Positions 17,012 to 26,472 of a DNA stretch of 64,000 nucleotides are shown in pieces. A model generated the notes under the pieces. That model was not told the DNA's origin and made no database searches. It saw nothing but the letters and a program-made list of their open reading frames with translations. The position numbers were made by a program, and so were the translations under genes. The stretch comes from Robertmurraya korlensis NBRC 107688 (GTDB taxonomy: Bacteria; Bacillota; Bacilli; Bacillales; Cytobacillaceae): assembly GCF_001591645.1 (NCBI RefSeq), contig NZ_BCVH01000018.1:30306-94305 (forward strand), written 5' to 3'. Position 1 is the stretch's first letter, and each line of letters begins with the position of its first letter.

Positions 17012-18349
17012 TTAAACATTTATAATTCCTATAAATACAGCAATGGCTATTAAGACAAGACTTATTCCCCATAGCCAAAATAGAGAGTAGCGTATGTGAC
17101 GTCCCATTTCCAAACCGGATAAACCTAGGGCCAGCCATACTGCAGGCGCCAAAGGACTGACAAATTTACCTACAATATTTCCAATTATCATCGAATAAGC
17201 TGTCGATACAGAATCGACTCCAAATCCTGCGGTTATTTGTTCAACCACAGGTAACAATGCAAAGTAATAAGCATCTGTACTTAATAATAAATCAAATGGA
17301 ACACCAAAAAATCCAACCATTAAATGCAAATAAGGAGCAATCGTTCCCGGAAGGGTACCTACGATACCATTTGCAATTGCTGTCAACATCCCTGTACCTT
17401 CCAGGATTCCTAAGAATAGACCTGCTGCTAGTATTATAGATGCCATCGTTAAGGCATTAGGTGCATGTTCTCGAATCCTTCGCATCTGTTCCTTAACACT
17501 TGGATAATTTATTGGCAATGCTAGACTGACACCGATCATAAAAGCTAAGCCTGCGGGAATAATCCCAGTCATAAGAACACCGATTACAGCTAAAGCAAGA
17601 ATAGCATTGATCCATAATAATTTGGGACGAGCGAGGCTGTTGTCTTTGTTAGCGGATTCTATATCCTTTGTATCATTTTCAGTTAATGCAAATTCGGCTG
17701 AAGCAGCAATTTCTAAAGAACCATATTCTTTAAATATGCGGCGTTTCTCCCTCATACCAAGGAAAACAGCTACAATTAACATGATGACCATCCCGATAAT
17801 TTGAATAGGGATAATAGGTTTCCATAGTTCGATTACATCCATTTCAAGAACAGTAGCTGTCCGCCCTAGAGGTCCAGCCCATGGAAGCATGTTAATCATA
17901 CCTGCACTTCCTGCTACCAATAAAAGCAGCAAATATGGATTCATTTTTAAACGATTATATACTGGAAGAAGGGCTGGAATGGTTATTAAAAACGTAGAAG
18001 CACCTGATCCATCTAATTGAGCAACTGCTGCTATAAGAACGGTAACGATACAAACAGTAACAACGTTCCCCTTTGTAAGGGCTACCATTTTATTGATCAT
18101 TGGATCGAAGAGTCCGGCATCTTGCATGATTCCAAAGAAGAGAATCGCAAAGATAAACATAATAGCAATGGAGATGACAGAACTTATTCCCTCATCAAAA
18201 AAGACTCCAACTTCCGAAAACGAAAAGCCCGCTAGCAGCGCACCAATAATCGGCGGTATAACCATTGCAACAATTGGTGTTACCTTTCCACTAACGAGCA
18301 ATGCGACGATAACGAATATAATAATAAAACCAATTAAGCTTAAACTCAT
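17012..18349 (-). CDS. CitMHS-family metal-citrate transporter
   Basis: 445 aa with about 12 membrane segments. CitMHS features include FGIMQDAGLFDPMINKM near residue 70, AQLDGSGASTFLITIPALLP near 110, INMLPWAGPLGRTATVL near 150 and the end motif FVSPLAPAVWLALGLSG near 400. Relatives in B. subtilis (CitM, CitH) take up citrate complexed with Mg2+ or Ca2+ using protons. It lies downstream of a CitST-like pair, the arrangement known for citM control, with a cre-like palindrome about 60 bp upstream. The true substrate could be another tricarboxylate. Confidence 0.88.
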   Translation of the reverse strand: MSLSLIGFIIIFVIVALLVSGKVTPIVAMVIPPIIGALLAGFSFSEVGVFFDEGISSVISIAIMFIFAILFFGIMQDAGLFDPMINKMVALTKGNVVTVCIVTVLIAAVAQLDGSGASTFLITIPALLPVYNRLKMNPYLLLLLVAGSAGMINMLPWAGPLGRTATVLEMDVIELWKPIIPIQIIGMVIMLIVAVFLGMREKRRIFKEYGSLEIAASAEFALTENDTKDIESANKDNSLARPKLLWINAILALAVIGVLMTGIIPAGLAFMIGVSLALPINYPSVKEQMRRIREHAPNALTMASIILAAGLFLGILEGTGMLTAIANGIVGTLPGTIAPYLHLMVGFFGVPFDLLLSTDAYYFALLPVVEQITAGFGVDSVSTAYSMIIGNIVGKFVSPLAPAVWLALGLSGLEMGRHIRYSLFWLWGISLVLIAIAVFIGIINV

Positions 18350-18407
18350 GTCGTATCCCCTTCCTAAATCGTGTCTCTACTCAACTAACTAGCCTTATAG
18401 CTTACTC

Positions 18408-18421
18408 CGTAAGCGCTTACC
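18408..18421. promoter_or_regulatory. cre-like palindrome upstream of the CitMHS gene
   Basis: CGTAAGCGCTTACC contains the perfect palindrome GTAAGCGCTTAC and matches the 14-bp cre pattern except at the two end bases. B. subtilis citM is repressed by CcpA at a comparable place, which supports the call. Confidence 0.5.
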
Positions 18422-18531
18422 AGAAGAGTATGAGAAACATATATTTCTAAATTTTTAGATTAATAAAAAAATATCATATAGATAGTAGAAAGGGGAATAA
18501 TTGTTTCATAAGTACAATAACTAGCATATTA

Positions 18532-19251
18532 TTAATTTTGTTCATAAGTTTCACAGAGAATATATTTTCGTTCTGGTCTTCCAACACTTCCATAAATTAA
18601 TTTTGTTTCAATTTTATTTTTCATCACCAAATATTCCAAATATCTCCGAGCGGTAGATCGACTTGTTCCAATTAGGATACTTAGTTCTGATGCGGTGATT
18701 TCTTCCACTTTTTTCTCTTCAAATAAACGAGTAATTTCATTTAATGTGATAGGTTCGATTCCTTTTGGATGATTTGTAATCATTGTAGAATCAGAACCTG
18801 GGCTCTCCTTAAATCCTTTAATAAGGTCTATATCTCCCTGACATAATTCTTTATTTACATCTAGGAGCTGCCGGAATTCCTTATATCTTTTTAATGTTTG
18901 CTCAAAACGTACGTGATCAAATGGTTTTATAATAAAGTCAAAAATCCCGCCCCGTAGCGCTTCTTGGATTATTTCTACTTCCTTCGCAGCTGTTACTGCA
19001 ATTATATCAATTCCATGATAAGCATTACGAATCTGCCAAAGAAGGTCTAATCCCTCTACATCTGGGATGTAAATATCCAATAAAATTAAATCTGGGATGC
19101 ATTTAGTACTTTTAAGGTATTTTAATGCCTCTTTACCACTGTTAACGACATTTTGTACGAGAAAGCCCTCTACCTTTTCAACATATTGTCGATTCACTTC
19201 AGCAACCCTAAAATCATCCTCAACAATAAGTACTGAGTATCTTCCATTCAA
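18532..19251 (-). CDS. Response regulator of the CitT/DcuR type
   Basis: 239 aa from a TTG at 19251, chosen because GAGGTG lies six bases upstream and just after the kinase stop; an ATG at 19293 lies inside the kinase gene and is less likely. The receiver domain has E11-D12-D13, probable phosphorylation site D59 (LILLDIYIPDVEGLDLL) and the lysine in FDFIIKPFDHVRF. The C-terminus (about 175-239) is a helix-turn-helix with ELSILIGTSRSTARRYLEYL, as in CitB/CitT/DcuR regulators. It should activate the transporter gene 180 bp downstream. Confidence 0.9.
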   Translation of the reverse strand: MNGRYSVLIVEDDFRVAEVNRQYVEKVEGFLVQNVVNSGKEALKYLKSTKCIPDLILLDIYIPDVEGLDLLWQIRNAYHGIDIIAVTAAKEVEIIQEALRGGIFDFIIKPFDHVRFEQTLKRYKEFRQLLDVNKELCQGDIDLIKGFKESPGSDSTMITNHPKGIEPITLNEITRLFEEKKVEEITASELSILIGTSRSTARRYLEYLVMKNKIETKLIYGSVGRPERKYILCETYEQN

Positions 19252-19256
19252 TGTTA

Positions 19257-20879
19257 TCACCTCATATCTTTTGGAATGCTTATGATGAAACAAGCCCCAC
19301 CTAAATCTCCATCTTCGAGAAAAATTTCTCCGCCAACATCTTGCAGCACTTTCCTAGACAAAGCTAATCCTGTACCGCGGTGCTGGCCCTTCTTTGTCGA
19401 AAAACCTTGCTCAAATATGTGCAGATAATCCTGTTTTTTTATTCCATTACCGGAATCATCTATTTCGAAAATGACATCATCGCCATTATCAGAAAAGAAA
19501 ATAGAAACCTCCCTTTTTCCGTCTTTGTATTCTTTAACTTCATCTAATGCATTTTCAATTACATTCCCTAACACAGTTAAAATGGCGTCCTTTTGTAATT
19601 CATTAAACTGAAATGTAAGATGGCTGTCTGGAAGAATATATAATGATACTCCCAACTCTTGCGCTTGAATGAATTTCCCCTGTAATAAAGCATGTATTAA
19701 AGGGTCGGACACTTTTTCTGTTAAAAACCTTAACAGTTTACTTTGAAGGTTACTTTCCTTTTTTATAAACTCGATTGCATCTTTTAATTTGTTATGAATC
19801 AATAATCCCAGTATGATATGTAGCTTATTTGAATGCTCATGTGTCAGGGCTCGTTGGGCGTTCGCATATTGCTTAATGCGTGACAATTCCTCTGTCATTT
19901 TCTGCAGCTCGCTTTTTTTACGAAAAGTAAATACCACACCGGTGATAGAATCTTCACTATACAATGGGGTTTGGTTGACGAGCACAATATTTTCACCTAG
20001 GATCATTTCCCTATCATTAAATTTCTCTCCAAAAGAAATAAAACTCGGAATGACCTCCTTTATTGAAACACCGATATAATCTTTTTGTCCTTCCTTACTG
20101 CTAATAATTCGTTTTGCTGCTGAATTTATTGCATGAATGGTTCCTCTATTATCAATTGCGATAATCCCTTCATGTGTGGACTGTAAAATAGCCTCGTTCT
20201 GTAAATACAAGTAAGAAATCTCTTCTGGTTCTAGATTAAACAGTAACCTTTTAATATAAAATGATATAGCAATTGCTCCGATTAAACCAAGCAGGACAAT
20301 AATACCAAGTGTATACCAGATTGATTTGCTTTGATTGATAATAATGTCTTGTACATTATCATTCAAAAATCCGACTGACACTACACCTATTATTTTTTCA
20401 CCCACGTATATTGGTACCTTCCCCCGTATAGATAAACCAAGCGTTCCCTCTTGCTTTGAAACATATGACTGTCCCAAGACCAAGGCTCGCTCATTATCCC
20501 CCCCTACCATTTTCCCTCCAATCCGGCTAGGATCTGGGTGAGAGTATCTGATTCCTTGACTATTACCAACAACAATAAATTCAGCTCCGGTTTCTTCTTG
20601 AATCGGTATAACAATATCCTGAATAACCGTTGAAGGATCTTTCAATTGAAAAGCTTTTTTGATTTCTGGTATATGGGCAACACTATGTGCCAAATTTAGC
20701 GCCCGTTTTCCGACTTGTTCTTCTATTGTATTTGAAATGAATCGATTGAGGAATATGACAAAAATAGCAAAGATTCCAATAATCAATAGGCTTATAAGCG
20801 TAATCATTTTTAACTTTAATTTAAATTTCACTTTTGGATATAATCCTAGTTTCCTTTTGCTTTGGAATGTATTATCCAT
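19257..20879 (-). CDS. Sensor histidine kinase of the CitA/CitS/DcuS type
   Basis: 540 aa. A membrane helix (about 22-48) and a second one (about 185-210) bound an extracellular PAS-like (sCache) domain that in relatives binds citrate or C4-dicarboxylates; GLSIRGKVPIY and GVVSVGFLND are typical. A cytoplasmic PAS domain follows (ILQSTHEGIIAIDNRGTIH), then the SpoOB-like phosphorylation motif ALTHEHSNKLHIILGL with the active His, then an ATPase with ENALDEVKEY, DDSGNGI and GTGLALSRKVLQDVGG. It overlaps or nearly abuts the regulator gene. Confidence 0.92.
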   Translation of the reverse strand: MDNTFQSKRKLGLYPKVKFKLKLKMITLISLLIIGIFAIFVIFLNRFISNTIEEQVGKRALNLAHSVAHIPEIKKAFQLKDPSTVIQDIVIPIQEETGAEFIVVGNSQGIRYSHPDPSRIGGKMVGGDNERALVLGQSYVSKQEGTLGLSIRGKVPIYVGEKIIGVVSVGFLNDNVQDIIINQSKSIWYTLGIIVLLGLIGAIAISFYIKRLLFNLEPEEISYLYLQNEAILQSTHEGIIAIDNRGTIHAINSAAKRIISSKEGQKDYIGVSIKEVIPSFISFGEKFNDREMILGENIVLVNQTPLYSEDSITGVVFTFRKKSELQKMTEELSRIKQYANAQRALTHEHSNKLHIILGLLIHNKLKDAIEFIKKESNLQSKLLRFLTEKVSDPLIHALLQGKFIQAQELGVSLYILPDSHLTFQFNELQKDAILTVLGNVIENALDEVKEYKDGKREVSIFFSDNGDDVIFEIDDSGNGIKKQDYLHIFEQGFSTKKGQHRGTGLALSRKVLQDVGGEIFLEDGDLGGACFIISIPKDMR

Positions 20880-20956
20880 AATATTTCCTCACCTAACCCT
20901 TTCCCAAAAAACTTCCTCTATTTATGGTAAGGTTCACTACTTTTAATCCTCCCAAA

Positions 20957-20987
20957 AAAGCAGAAACCTTATTTAGTTTCTGCTTTT
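20957..20987 (-). terminator. Rho-independent terminator overlapping the rlmCD stop
   Basis: AAAGCAGAAAC (20957-20967) pairs with GTTTCTGCTTT, and the minus strand runs on into TTTTTTGGG. The last codons of rlmCD form one arm. Confidence 0.75.
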
Positions 20988-22357
20988 CCCTTCAAAACTA
21001 TCTTCGCCACAGCCTCGCAATGCGTAGTATGCGGAAACATATCAACAGGCTGTACTTCTAGCGTGGTATATCCTCCATCCTCAAGCACTCTCAAATCCCG
21101 CGCCAAAGTAGCTGGATTACAAGAAACATAAACAACCTTCTTAGGCTTCATCTCAATAATCGTTTGCAATAAAGCATCATCGCAGCCTTTACGTGGTGGA
21201 TCTACGACAAGAACATCCGCGACAATCCCTTCCTTATACCAATTAGGAATCACAACCTCTGCTTCTCCTACTGCAAACTCAACATTTTCAATCCCATTTA
21301 ACTCTGCATTACGATTCGCATCAGCAATGGCCTCTGGTACAATTTCTACTCCGTACACCTTCTTAGCCTTCTGTGCCAAGAACAATGAAATCGTCCCTAT
21401 TCCACAATAAGCATCAATGACCGTTTCCTCACCAGTTAACTCCGCATAAGACAGTGCTTGGTCATAAAGCACCTTCGTTTGCTCTGGATTCACTTGGTAA
21501 AATGATCTTGAACTAATCGCAAATTTCACGTTGCCAATCAAATCATAGATAACCTCTTCTCCCCATAACACACGGGTTTCATCCCCAAGGATGACGTTGG
21601 TTTTCTTTGAGTTGACATTCTGAATGATCGATTTGACCCCTTCAACGGCCTCTACGATTTCCTTTACAATCTTCTCTTTGTTCGGGAGCTCTGATGTTCG
21701 CGTGACAAGAACAACCATGACTTCCTTTGTGACTTGTCCATGACGAGCCATGATATGTCGTAACGTCCCTTTATGACGCTCCTCGTTATAGGCAGTGACT
21801 CCGTATTTTGTACAGATTTTCTTTACCGCTTGTACGACTTCATCATTTTTTTCCTGCTGAATCATACATGCCTCCATATCGATGATTTCATGGCTACGCT
21901 GTTGGTAAAAGCCTGCGATCAAGCCTCCTTCTCGTTCTCCTACGGGAACTTGTGCTTTGTTTCGGTATCTCCATGGTTCACTCATGCCTAAAACAGGATG
22001 AACCTTTACATTTTCGAGCTTACCAATTCGAGTAAGAACATCCCTTACTTGCTTTTCCTTTGCCAATAGCTGTCCTTCATAGCTCAAATGTTGAAGCTGA
22101 CAGCCGCCACATTCCTTATAAATCGGGCAAGGTGCGTTCACACGGTATGGGCTTTCTTCAAGGATCTCTTCTAAACGGCCGAATCCATATCCCTTACCCG
22201 CCTTGATCACCTTTATTTTTGCTCTTTCACCAGGTAGTGCATTTTTAACGAACAATGGATAGCCATCTACTTTGGCTACTCCGGCCCCATCATGTGTTAA
22301 ATCTTCAAATTGAACTTCTATATAATCATTTTTTTGAACGGGTATTGTTTTGGTCAT
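20969..22357 (-). CDS. rlmCD: 23S rRNA (uracil-5-)-methyltransferase RlmCD
   Basis: 462 aa. An N-terminal TRAM domain ([20 protein letters not shown]) for RNA binding, an iron-sulfur motif [14 protein letters not shown] near residue 77, and a SAM-binding methyltransferase domain with [16 protein letters not shown] near 310, [10 protein letters not shown] near 385 and the catalytic Cys in [14 protein letters not shown] near 415. In Gram-positives one enzyme methylates U747 and U1939 of 23S rRNA using S-adenosylmethionine. The neighbourhood with dgkB matches B. subtilis yefA-yerQ. An E. coli style RumA name is also used for this family. Confidence 0.93.
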   Translation of the reverse strand: MTKTIPVQKNDYIEVQFEDLTHDGAGVAKVDGYPLFVKNALPGERAKIKVIKAGKGYGFGRLEEILEESPYRVNAPCPIYKECGGCQLQHLSYEGQLLAKEKQVRDVLTRIGKLENVKVHPVLGMSEPWRYRNKAQVPVGEREGGLIAGFYQQRSHEIIDMEACMIQQEKNDEVVQAVKKICTKYGVTAYNEERHKGTLRHIMARHGQVTKEVMVVLVTRTSELPNKEKIVKEIVEAVEGVKSIIQNVNSKKTNVILGDETRVLWGEEVIYDLIGNVKFAISSRSFYQVNPEQTKVLYDQALSYAELTGEETVIDAYCGIGTISLFLAQKAKKVYGVEIVPEAIADANRNAELNGIENVEFAVGEAEVVIPNWYKEGIVADVLVVDPPRKGCDDALLQTIIEMKPKKVVYVSCNPATLARDLRVLEDGGYTTLEVQPVDMFPHTTHCEAVAKIVLKGKAETK

Positions 22358-22445
22358 TGGTTACTTCCTTTATCTTTGGACATTTTTCGATAAGAAAAAT
22401 TGTACCATAACTATGCGCGGAATACGAAGTCCCGTCTACATAAAA

Positions 22446-22637
22446 GGCTGTTTTCGTAAAGTTTGTTGTCTTGGAAAAATCCTAAAAGCCGGATTTTTCC
22501 CCGCATAACGCTGGATTTATTGGTCTATTTGGAGATTAGCTCTTTTCTAAGGATGATAATATACTGATTGGCTGTTGAAACAAATAGTGTATTTACTAAA
22601 AAGTGTGTAAATAGCAACAATGTTTTAGAAAAGAGCC
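22446..22637. repeat. MITE-like element with about 23-bp imperfect inverted ends
   Basis: The left end GGCTGTTTTCGTAAAGTTTG and the reverse complement of the right end, GGCTCTTTTCTAAAACATTG, align with a few mismatches and both continue TTG. The 192-bp interior has no gene and includes a perfect 10-bp hairpin (GGAAAAATCC/GGATTTTTCC, 22473-22500). It fills most of the 310-bp gap upstream of rlmCD. Confidence 0.55.
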
Positions 22638-22646
22638 ATATAAAAA

Positions 22647-22673
22647 AACTAACCACACATTGTGCGATTAGTT
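22647..22673 (-). terminator. Probable terminator of dgkB
   Basis: AACTAA and TTAGTT arms with an inner CAC/GTG pair, followed on the minus strand by TTTTTT. It overlaps the last codons of dgkB. Confidence 0.5.
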
Positions 22674-23606
22674 CTCTGAGGATTTCCAGCCCTCTGCTGG
22701 TCGATCTTGCTCACGTATTTGGTCAATTGGGACACATACCTCTAAATGGCGATAGAGGTTAACAAACTCTGCAGGTAAAAGACCTCCGAATTCTCCGTCC
22801 AGATTCAGTTGAACCTTCTCCTCCGAATGTACCTTTATCCGGTTGGCTTTTGTATAAAGGACATGAGGGTCGTTCACATGCTCTCCGCGAACCGCTAACG
22901 TGGCAATTCGGATAAATTCAGCCAAGTTGGTCTTCTTAAGTATCAGTAAAGTAAACATCCCATCATTAATGGAAGCATCAGGTGCAAGCTTCTCAAATCC
23001 ACCAACTGAGTTGGTTAACCCAACAAGAAACAGCATGACCTCTCCCTCAAATAGCTTCCCGTCATACTCAATGGTCAAATCAGTTGCACGAATGGAAGGA
23101 AGCATTTCAATCCCTTTTAAATAGTACGCCAATTGTCCAAGCATCGTCTTTAACTTACTAGGTACCTCGTAGGTTAGCTCTGTTAAGCGCCCACCACCAG
23201 CAATATTGATAAAGTACTTGTCATTAATCCGACCGATATCAACAGGAATGGTATCACCCTTGACAATAATGTCAGCTGCTGCTTCGATGTCTCGTGGAAT
23301 ATGTAGCGCTCTTGCGAAGTCATTGGTTGTTCCAACGGGAATGACGCCAAGCTTCGGGCGGTATTCCTGCTCAGCAAGTCCGTTCACCACCTCATTAATC
23401 GTGCCGTCTCCACCTGCTGCTACGACAAGGTCATATTTACGAGCTACCGCAATTCTAGCTGCTTCCGTTGCGTCCCCTGCACCAGTTGTTGCGTGACAAG
23501 AAGTCTCATATCCGGCTATCTCTAGCTTTTGTAGTACCTCTGGCAATTGCTTTTTAAAGGCTTCTCTCCCTGAGGTAGGATTATAAATAATTCTTGCTCT
23601 CTTCAT
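22668..23606 (-). CDS. dgkB: Diacylglycerol kinase DgkB (lipid kinase)
   Basis: 312 aa. The catalytic DAGK domain opens with RARIIYNPTSGREAFKK, and the nucleotide-binding motif VVAAGGDGTINEVVNGL is at residues 62-78, followed by LGVIPVGTTNDFARAL. The C-terminal part (VMLFLVGLTNSVGGFEKLAP, DGMFTLLILKK) fits soluble DgkB/YerQ. It phosphorylates diacylglycerol left over from lipoteichoic acid synthesis, returning it to phospholipid synthesis. Fittingly, plsY, for the acyltransferase that makes lysophosphatidate, lies divergently 288 bp away. Confidence 0.92.
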   Translation of the reverse strand: MKRARIIYNPTSGREAFKKQLPEVLQKLEIAGYETSCHATTGAGDATEAARIAVARKYDLVVAAGGDGTINEVVNGLAEQEYRPKLGVIPVGTTNDFARALHIPRDIEAAADIIVKGDTIPVDIGRINDKYFINIAGGGRLTELTYEVPSKLKTMLGQLAYYLKGIEMLPSIRATDLTIEYDGKLFEGEVMLFLVGLTNSVGGFEKLAPDASINDGMFTLLILKKTNLAEFIRIATLAVRGEHVNDPHVLYTKANRIKVHSEEKVQLNLDGEFGGLLPAEFVNLYRHLEVCVPIDQIREQDRPAEGWKSSEN

Positions 23607-23894
23607 TTCTCATCATCCTATTTCAAAAATAAGGTTCTTATCTTTTTGTATGTAAACTCCGTTGCCGATTCCATCAATTAACATTAATATCATATCTCAC
23701 AGGCTTCATTCCTGCAAATTTGTTGACAATCTATCATATCATGACTAATAGGTAAAAGTAAAAAAGTCTCTTTAATGAAACGTTACATAACCATCTTCAT
23801 TTCATTTGATCCTCTACAAACCTAAAATATCTTTTTTGTTGTCGAGAATATGGTAAAATTTAGATAAAAACTGAAAATCACAAGGAGGAATTAT

Positions 23895-24506
23895 ATGGAG
23901 TATGGACTGCTTTTCATAGCCTATATACTCGGCTCCATTCCTACTGCCTTATTGGTTGGAAAATGGCTCTTTCAAGTTGATATTCGAACGCTTGGTAGTA
24001 ACAATCCCGGGGCTACAAATACGATTAGGGTTCTCGGAAAGAAGGCAGGAATCATTGTTCTCTTAGTTGATGTGGGCAAAGGAGCGCTTGCAACTTATTT
24101 ACCTGAAATCTTCCATTCGAGTCTGGATCCATTATATACAGGACTCATTGCGGTTATCGGGCATTGTTTTCCGATATTTGCCGGTTTTCGTGGTGGAAAG
24201 GCCATTGCTACGACTGCTGGTTTTTTAATCGTCTATAATCCTTTCTTATTCTTGATTACTTTTCTTACGTTTTTCGTAGTTATCTTTCTATCAAAATATG
24301 TGTTTTTCGGATCTATATCGGTTGGTGTCGCCATGCTCTTTTATTCTTTTTTTGAAGAGGGTTATAAAACAGATCTTATATTTTTTTTATTCTTACTTCT
24401 CCTTTTCTTTTTGCACCGCTCCAATATCCGAAATTACTTGAATCATACTGAATTAAAAATTAATGATAAAAAGCTGAAGGATGATCGAATTCCTCCTAAA
24501 AAGTAA
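23895..24506 (+). CDS. plsY: Glycerol-3-phosphate acyltransferase PlsY
   Basis: 203 aa integral membrane enzyme. Motif 1 is GSIPTALLVG near residue 13 with LGSNNPGATNTIRVLGKKAG following, motif 2 is KGALATYLP near 62 and motif 3 GHCFPIFAGFRGGKAIATT near 92; these are the PlsY catalytic loops. It transfers the acyl group from acyl-phosphate to glycerol-3-phosphate, the first step of phospholipid synthesis. The start has an AAGGAGG site 6-7 bases upstream. The C-terminus (residues 175-203) is a polar Lys-rich tail. Confidence 0.92.
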   Translation: MEYGLLFIAYILGSIPTALLVGKWLFQVDIRTLGSNNPGATNTIRVLGKKAGIIVLLVDVGKGALATYLPEIFHSSLDPLYTGLIAVIGHCFPIFAGFRGGKAIATTAGFLIVYNPFLFLITFLTFFVVIFLSKYVFFGSISVGVAMLFYSFFEEGYKTDLIFFLFLLLLFFLHRSNIRNYLNHTELKINDKKLKDDRIPPKK

Positions 24507-24523
24507 ATTAAGAGTACATTATT

Positions 24524-24555
24524 AAAAATTCAATCAAACGTTTGATTGAATTTTT
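24524..24555. terminator. Perfect 32-bp palindrome with T run; terminator of plsY and copy of a recurring operator-like palindrome
   Basis: The 16-base arms are perfectly complementary with no spacer, and seven T's follow, so it can serve as the plsY terminator. Its core TTCAATCAAACGTTTGATTG recurs twice between pcrA and ligA, which is unusual for a terminator and resembles a TetR-type operator. It lies about 180 bp upstream of the putP start. Confidence 0.65.
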
Positions 24556-24731
24556 TTGTAGCAAATGCATGAATATTCGAAAGTGTGATAGAGTGGTTTT
24601 TAAGGATCGCATTATGTTACCTATTTCACTATTTATTTCGGATAAAAAAATATAGTCACTTTTGTATAATACTGATAGAATATTGCATATATTTACACAA
24701 TTGTGTTCAAGAACAAAAGGGGGAAAGATGT

Positions 24732-26216
24732 ATGTCCAATGAAATTTATCAAGGCATCTCTATTGCTATTTACATGGCTGGAATGCTCTTTATTGGTTGG
24801 TATTCTTACCGTAAAACTAGCAATCTTACAGACTATATGTTAGGTGGAAGATCATTAGGTCCGGCTGTCACCGCACTAAGTGCTGGGGCTGCTGATATGA
24901 GTGGTTGGCTCTTAATGGGATTGCCTGGGGCCATTTATGTAAACGGTATCGTAGATGGGTGGATTGCCATCGGTCTTACCATTGGTGCCTATTTAAACTG
25001 GGTCCTGGTTGCTCCAAGACTTCGTTCCTATACTCAAGTAGCGAATGACTCCATCACCATACCTGGATACTTAGAAAACCGTTTCAAAGACAAAACCATG
25101 CTTCTTCGTATTGTTTCAGGTATTGTTATCCTCGTATTCTTTACATTCTATGTTTCTTCCGGAATGGTATCTGGAGGCGTATTCTTCCAAAGTTCTTTCG
25201 GAGTTAGCTACCATACTGGATTATTTATCGTCTCAGCTGTTGTTGTTGCCTATACGTTATTTGGTGGCTTTCTAGCAGTAAGTTACACCGACTTTATTCA
25301 AGGTCTCATGATGCTACTTGCTCTTATTTTCGTACCAATTATAGGAGTAATGGAAACTGGGGGACCTGCTGAAACGTTTGAGACCGTCAAGCTTGTGAAT
25401 CCACAATTTATGGATTTATTAAAAGGGGCTAGCTTGATCGGTGTCGTGTCTGCCATGGCATGGGGATTGGGATATTTTGGACAGCCACATATTATCGTAC
25501 GCTTTATGGCCATTACCACCGTTAAAGAAGTAAAGAGTGCCAGACGTATTGGTATGACGTGGATGATTGTCTCTCTCATTGGTACGATCTTTACCGCTAT
25601 GATTGGGATTGCTTATTTTAAGAAAAACCCTGACTTAACTCTATCAAATCCAGAAGCTGTATTTATTGAGCTTGGTCAGTATTTATTCCACCCAATTATT
25701 GCAGGATTCTTATTAGCTGCTGTTCTTGCAGCCGTTATGAGTACCATTTCATCACAACTGATTGTTACTTCAAGTGCACTAATTGAAGATCTATACAAAG
25801 TATTATTGAAGAAGAATGCTACTGATAAGCATTACGTGTTATTAGGACGGTTAGCGGTTCTGACAGTAGCCGTTATCGCCCTATTATTAGCACTCGATCA
25901 AGACAATACGATCTTAGCTCTAGTTGCATACGCATGGGCTGGATTTGGGGCATCCTTTGGTCCTGTTATTCTTCTTAGTCTCTTCTGGAAGAAGATGACG
26001 AATTGGGGAGCGATCTCAGGGATTATCACCGGTGCGATTACCGTCATTCTATGGAAACAAGCGGAAGGTGGAATTTTCGACCTATATGAAATTGTTCCAG
26101 GCTTTATCCTAAATGCAATCGTTGCGATTATTGTTAGTATGGTAACTTTTAAGCAAGATGATCAAATTGAAAAGGAATTTTATGAATCTATCCGTTTATT
26201 GAAAGAGGAAAAATAA
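24732..26216 (+). CDS. putP: Sodium/proline symporter PutP (first copy)
   Basis: 494 aa from the ATG at 24732, which has GGGGGAAAG upstream; the frame is open from 24585 but that N-terminal extension is unlike the family. Thirteen membrane segments of the SSS family are visible, with LTDYMLGGRSLGPAVTALSAGAADMSGWLL near residue 30 (given here in parts: GGRSLGPAVTALSAG, ADMSGWLLMGLP), YTDFIQGLMMLLAL near 185, and the Na+-binding region AAVMSTISSQLIVTSSALIEDL cut as AVMSTISSQLIVTSS near 335. PutP/OpuE-type proteins import proline for growth or osmoprotection. In B. subtilis opuE lies next to gatCAB, so this copy may be its counterpart. Confidence 0.9.
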   Translation: MSNEIYQGISIAIYMAGMLFIGWYSYRKTSNLTDYMLGGRSLGPAVTALSAGAADMSGWLLMGLPGAIYVNGIVDGWIAIGLTIGAYLNWVLVAPRLRSYTQVANDSITIPGYLENRFKDKTMLLRIVSGIVILVFFTFYVSSGMVSGGVFFQSSFGVSYHTGLFIVSAVVVAYTLFGGFLAVSYTDFIQGLMMLLALIFVPIIGVMETGGPAETFETVKLVNPQFMDLLKGASLIGVVSAMAWGLGYFGQPHIIVRFMAITTVKEVKSARRIGMTWMIVSLIGTIFTAMIGIAYFKKNPDLTLSNPEAVFIELGQYLFHPIIAGFLLAAVLAAVMSTISSQLIVTSSALIEDLYKVLLKKNATDKHYVLLGRLAVLTVAVIALLLALDQDNTILALVAYAWAGFGASFGPVILLSLFWKKMTNWGAISGIITGAITVILWKQAEGGIFDLYEIVPGFILNAIVAIIVSMVTFKQDDQIEKEFYESIRLLKEEK

Positions 26217-26227
26217 AGTAACAACAG

Positions 26228-26260
26228 CAACTCATTCGACAGCGAATGAGTTGTTTTTTT
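26228..26260 (+). terminator. Rho-independent terminator after putP
   Basis: CAACTCATTCG/CGAATGAGTTG with a four-base loop and seven T's, 11 bp past the stop. Confidence 0.85.
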
Positions 26261-26331
26261 GTCGTAAATACTCTTTTCCTGGGAAATACATACTTATTTC
26301 CAGTTAACTTGTCTATTCTTGTTGTTCATAA

Positions 26332-26349
26332 AAGTGACATAGTTCACAC
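26332..26349. promoter_or_regulatory. Fnr/Crp- or Rex-like dyad upstream of the first DoxX gene
   Basis: AAGTGACATAGTTCACAC fits AGTGA-N6-TCACA, close to the Crp/Fnr pattern TGTGA-N6-TCACA and also to the Rex pattern TTGTGAA-N4-TTCACAA. A lone TGTGAAC half site lies at 26375. The dyad is about 130 bp upstream of the start. Confidence 0.4.
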
Positions 26350-26472
26350 TTCGGTCAAGAAGCCTTTAACAAACTGTGAACTTACCTGTAGACCTATGGT
26401 TATTACTATGGCCACAGAGTATATTATGAGTGTAATCATTAATTAAATCCTTTTTGAAAGGCGGAATCATTT

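Noticed and set aside
24585..24731. N-terminal extension of the first putP
   Set aside because: The ATG at 24732 has a good ribosome site and gives the normal PutP beginning; the extension is unlike the family.
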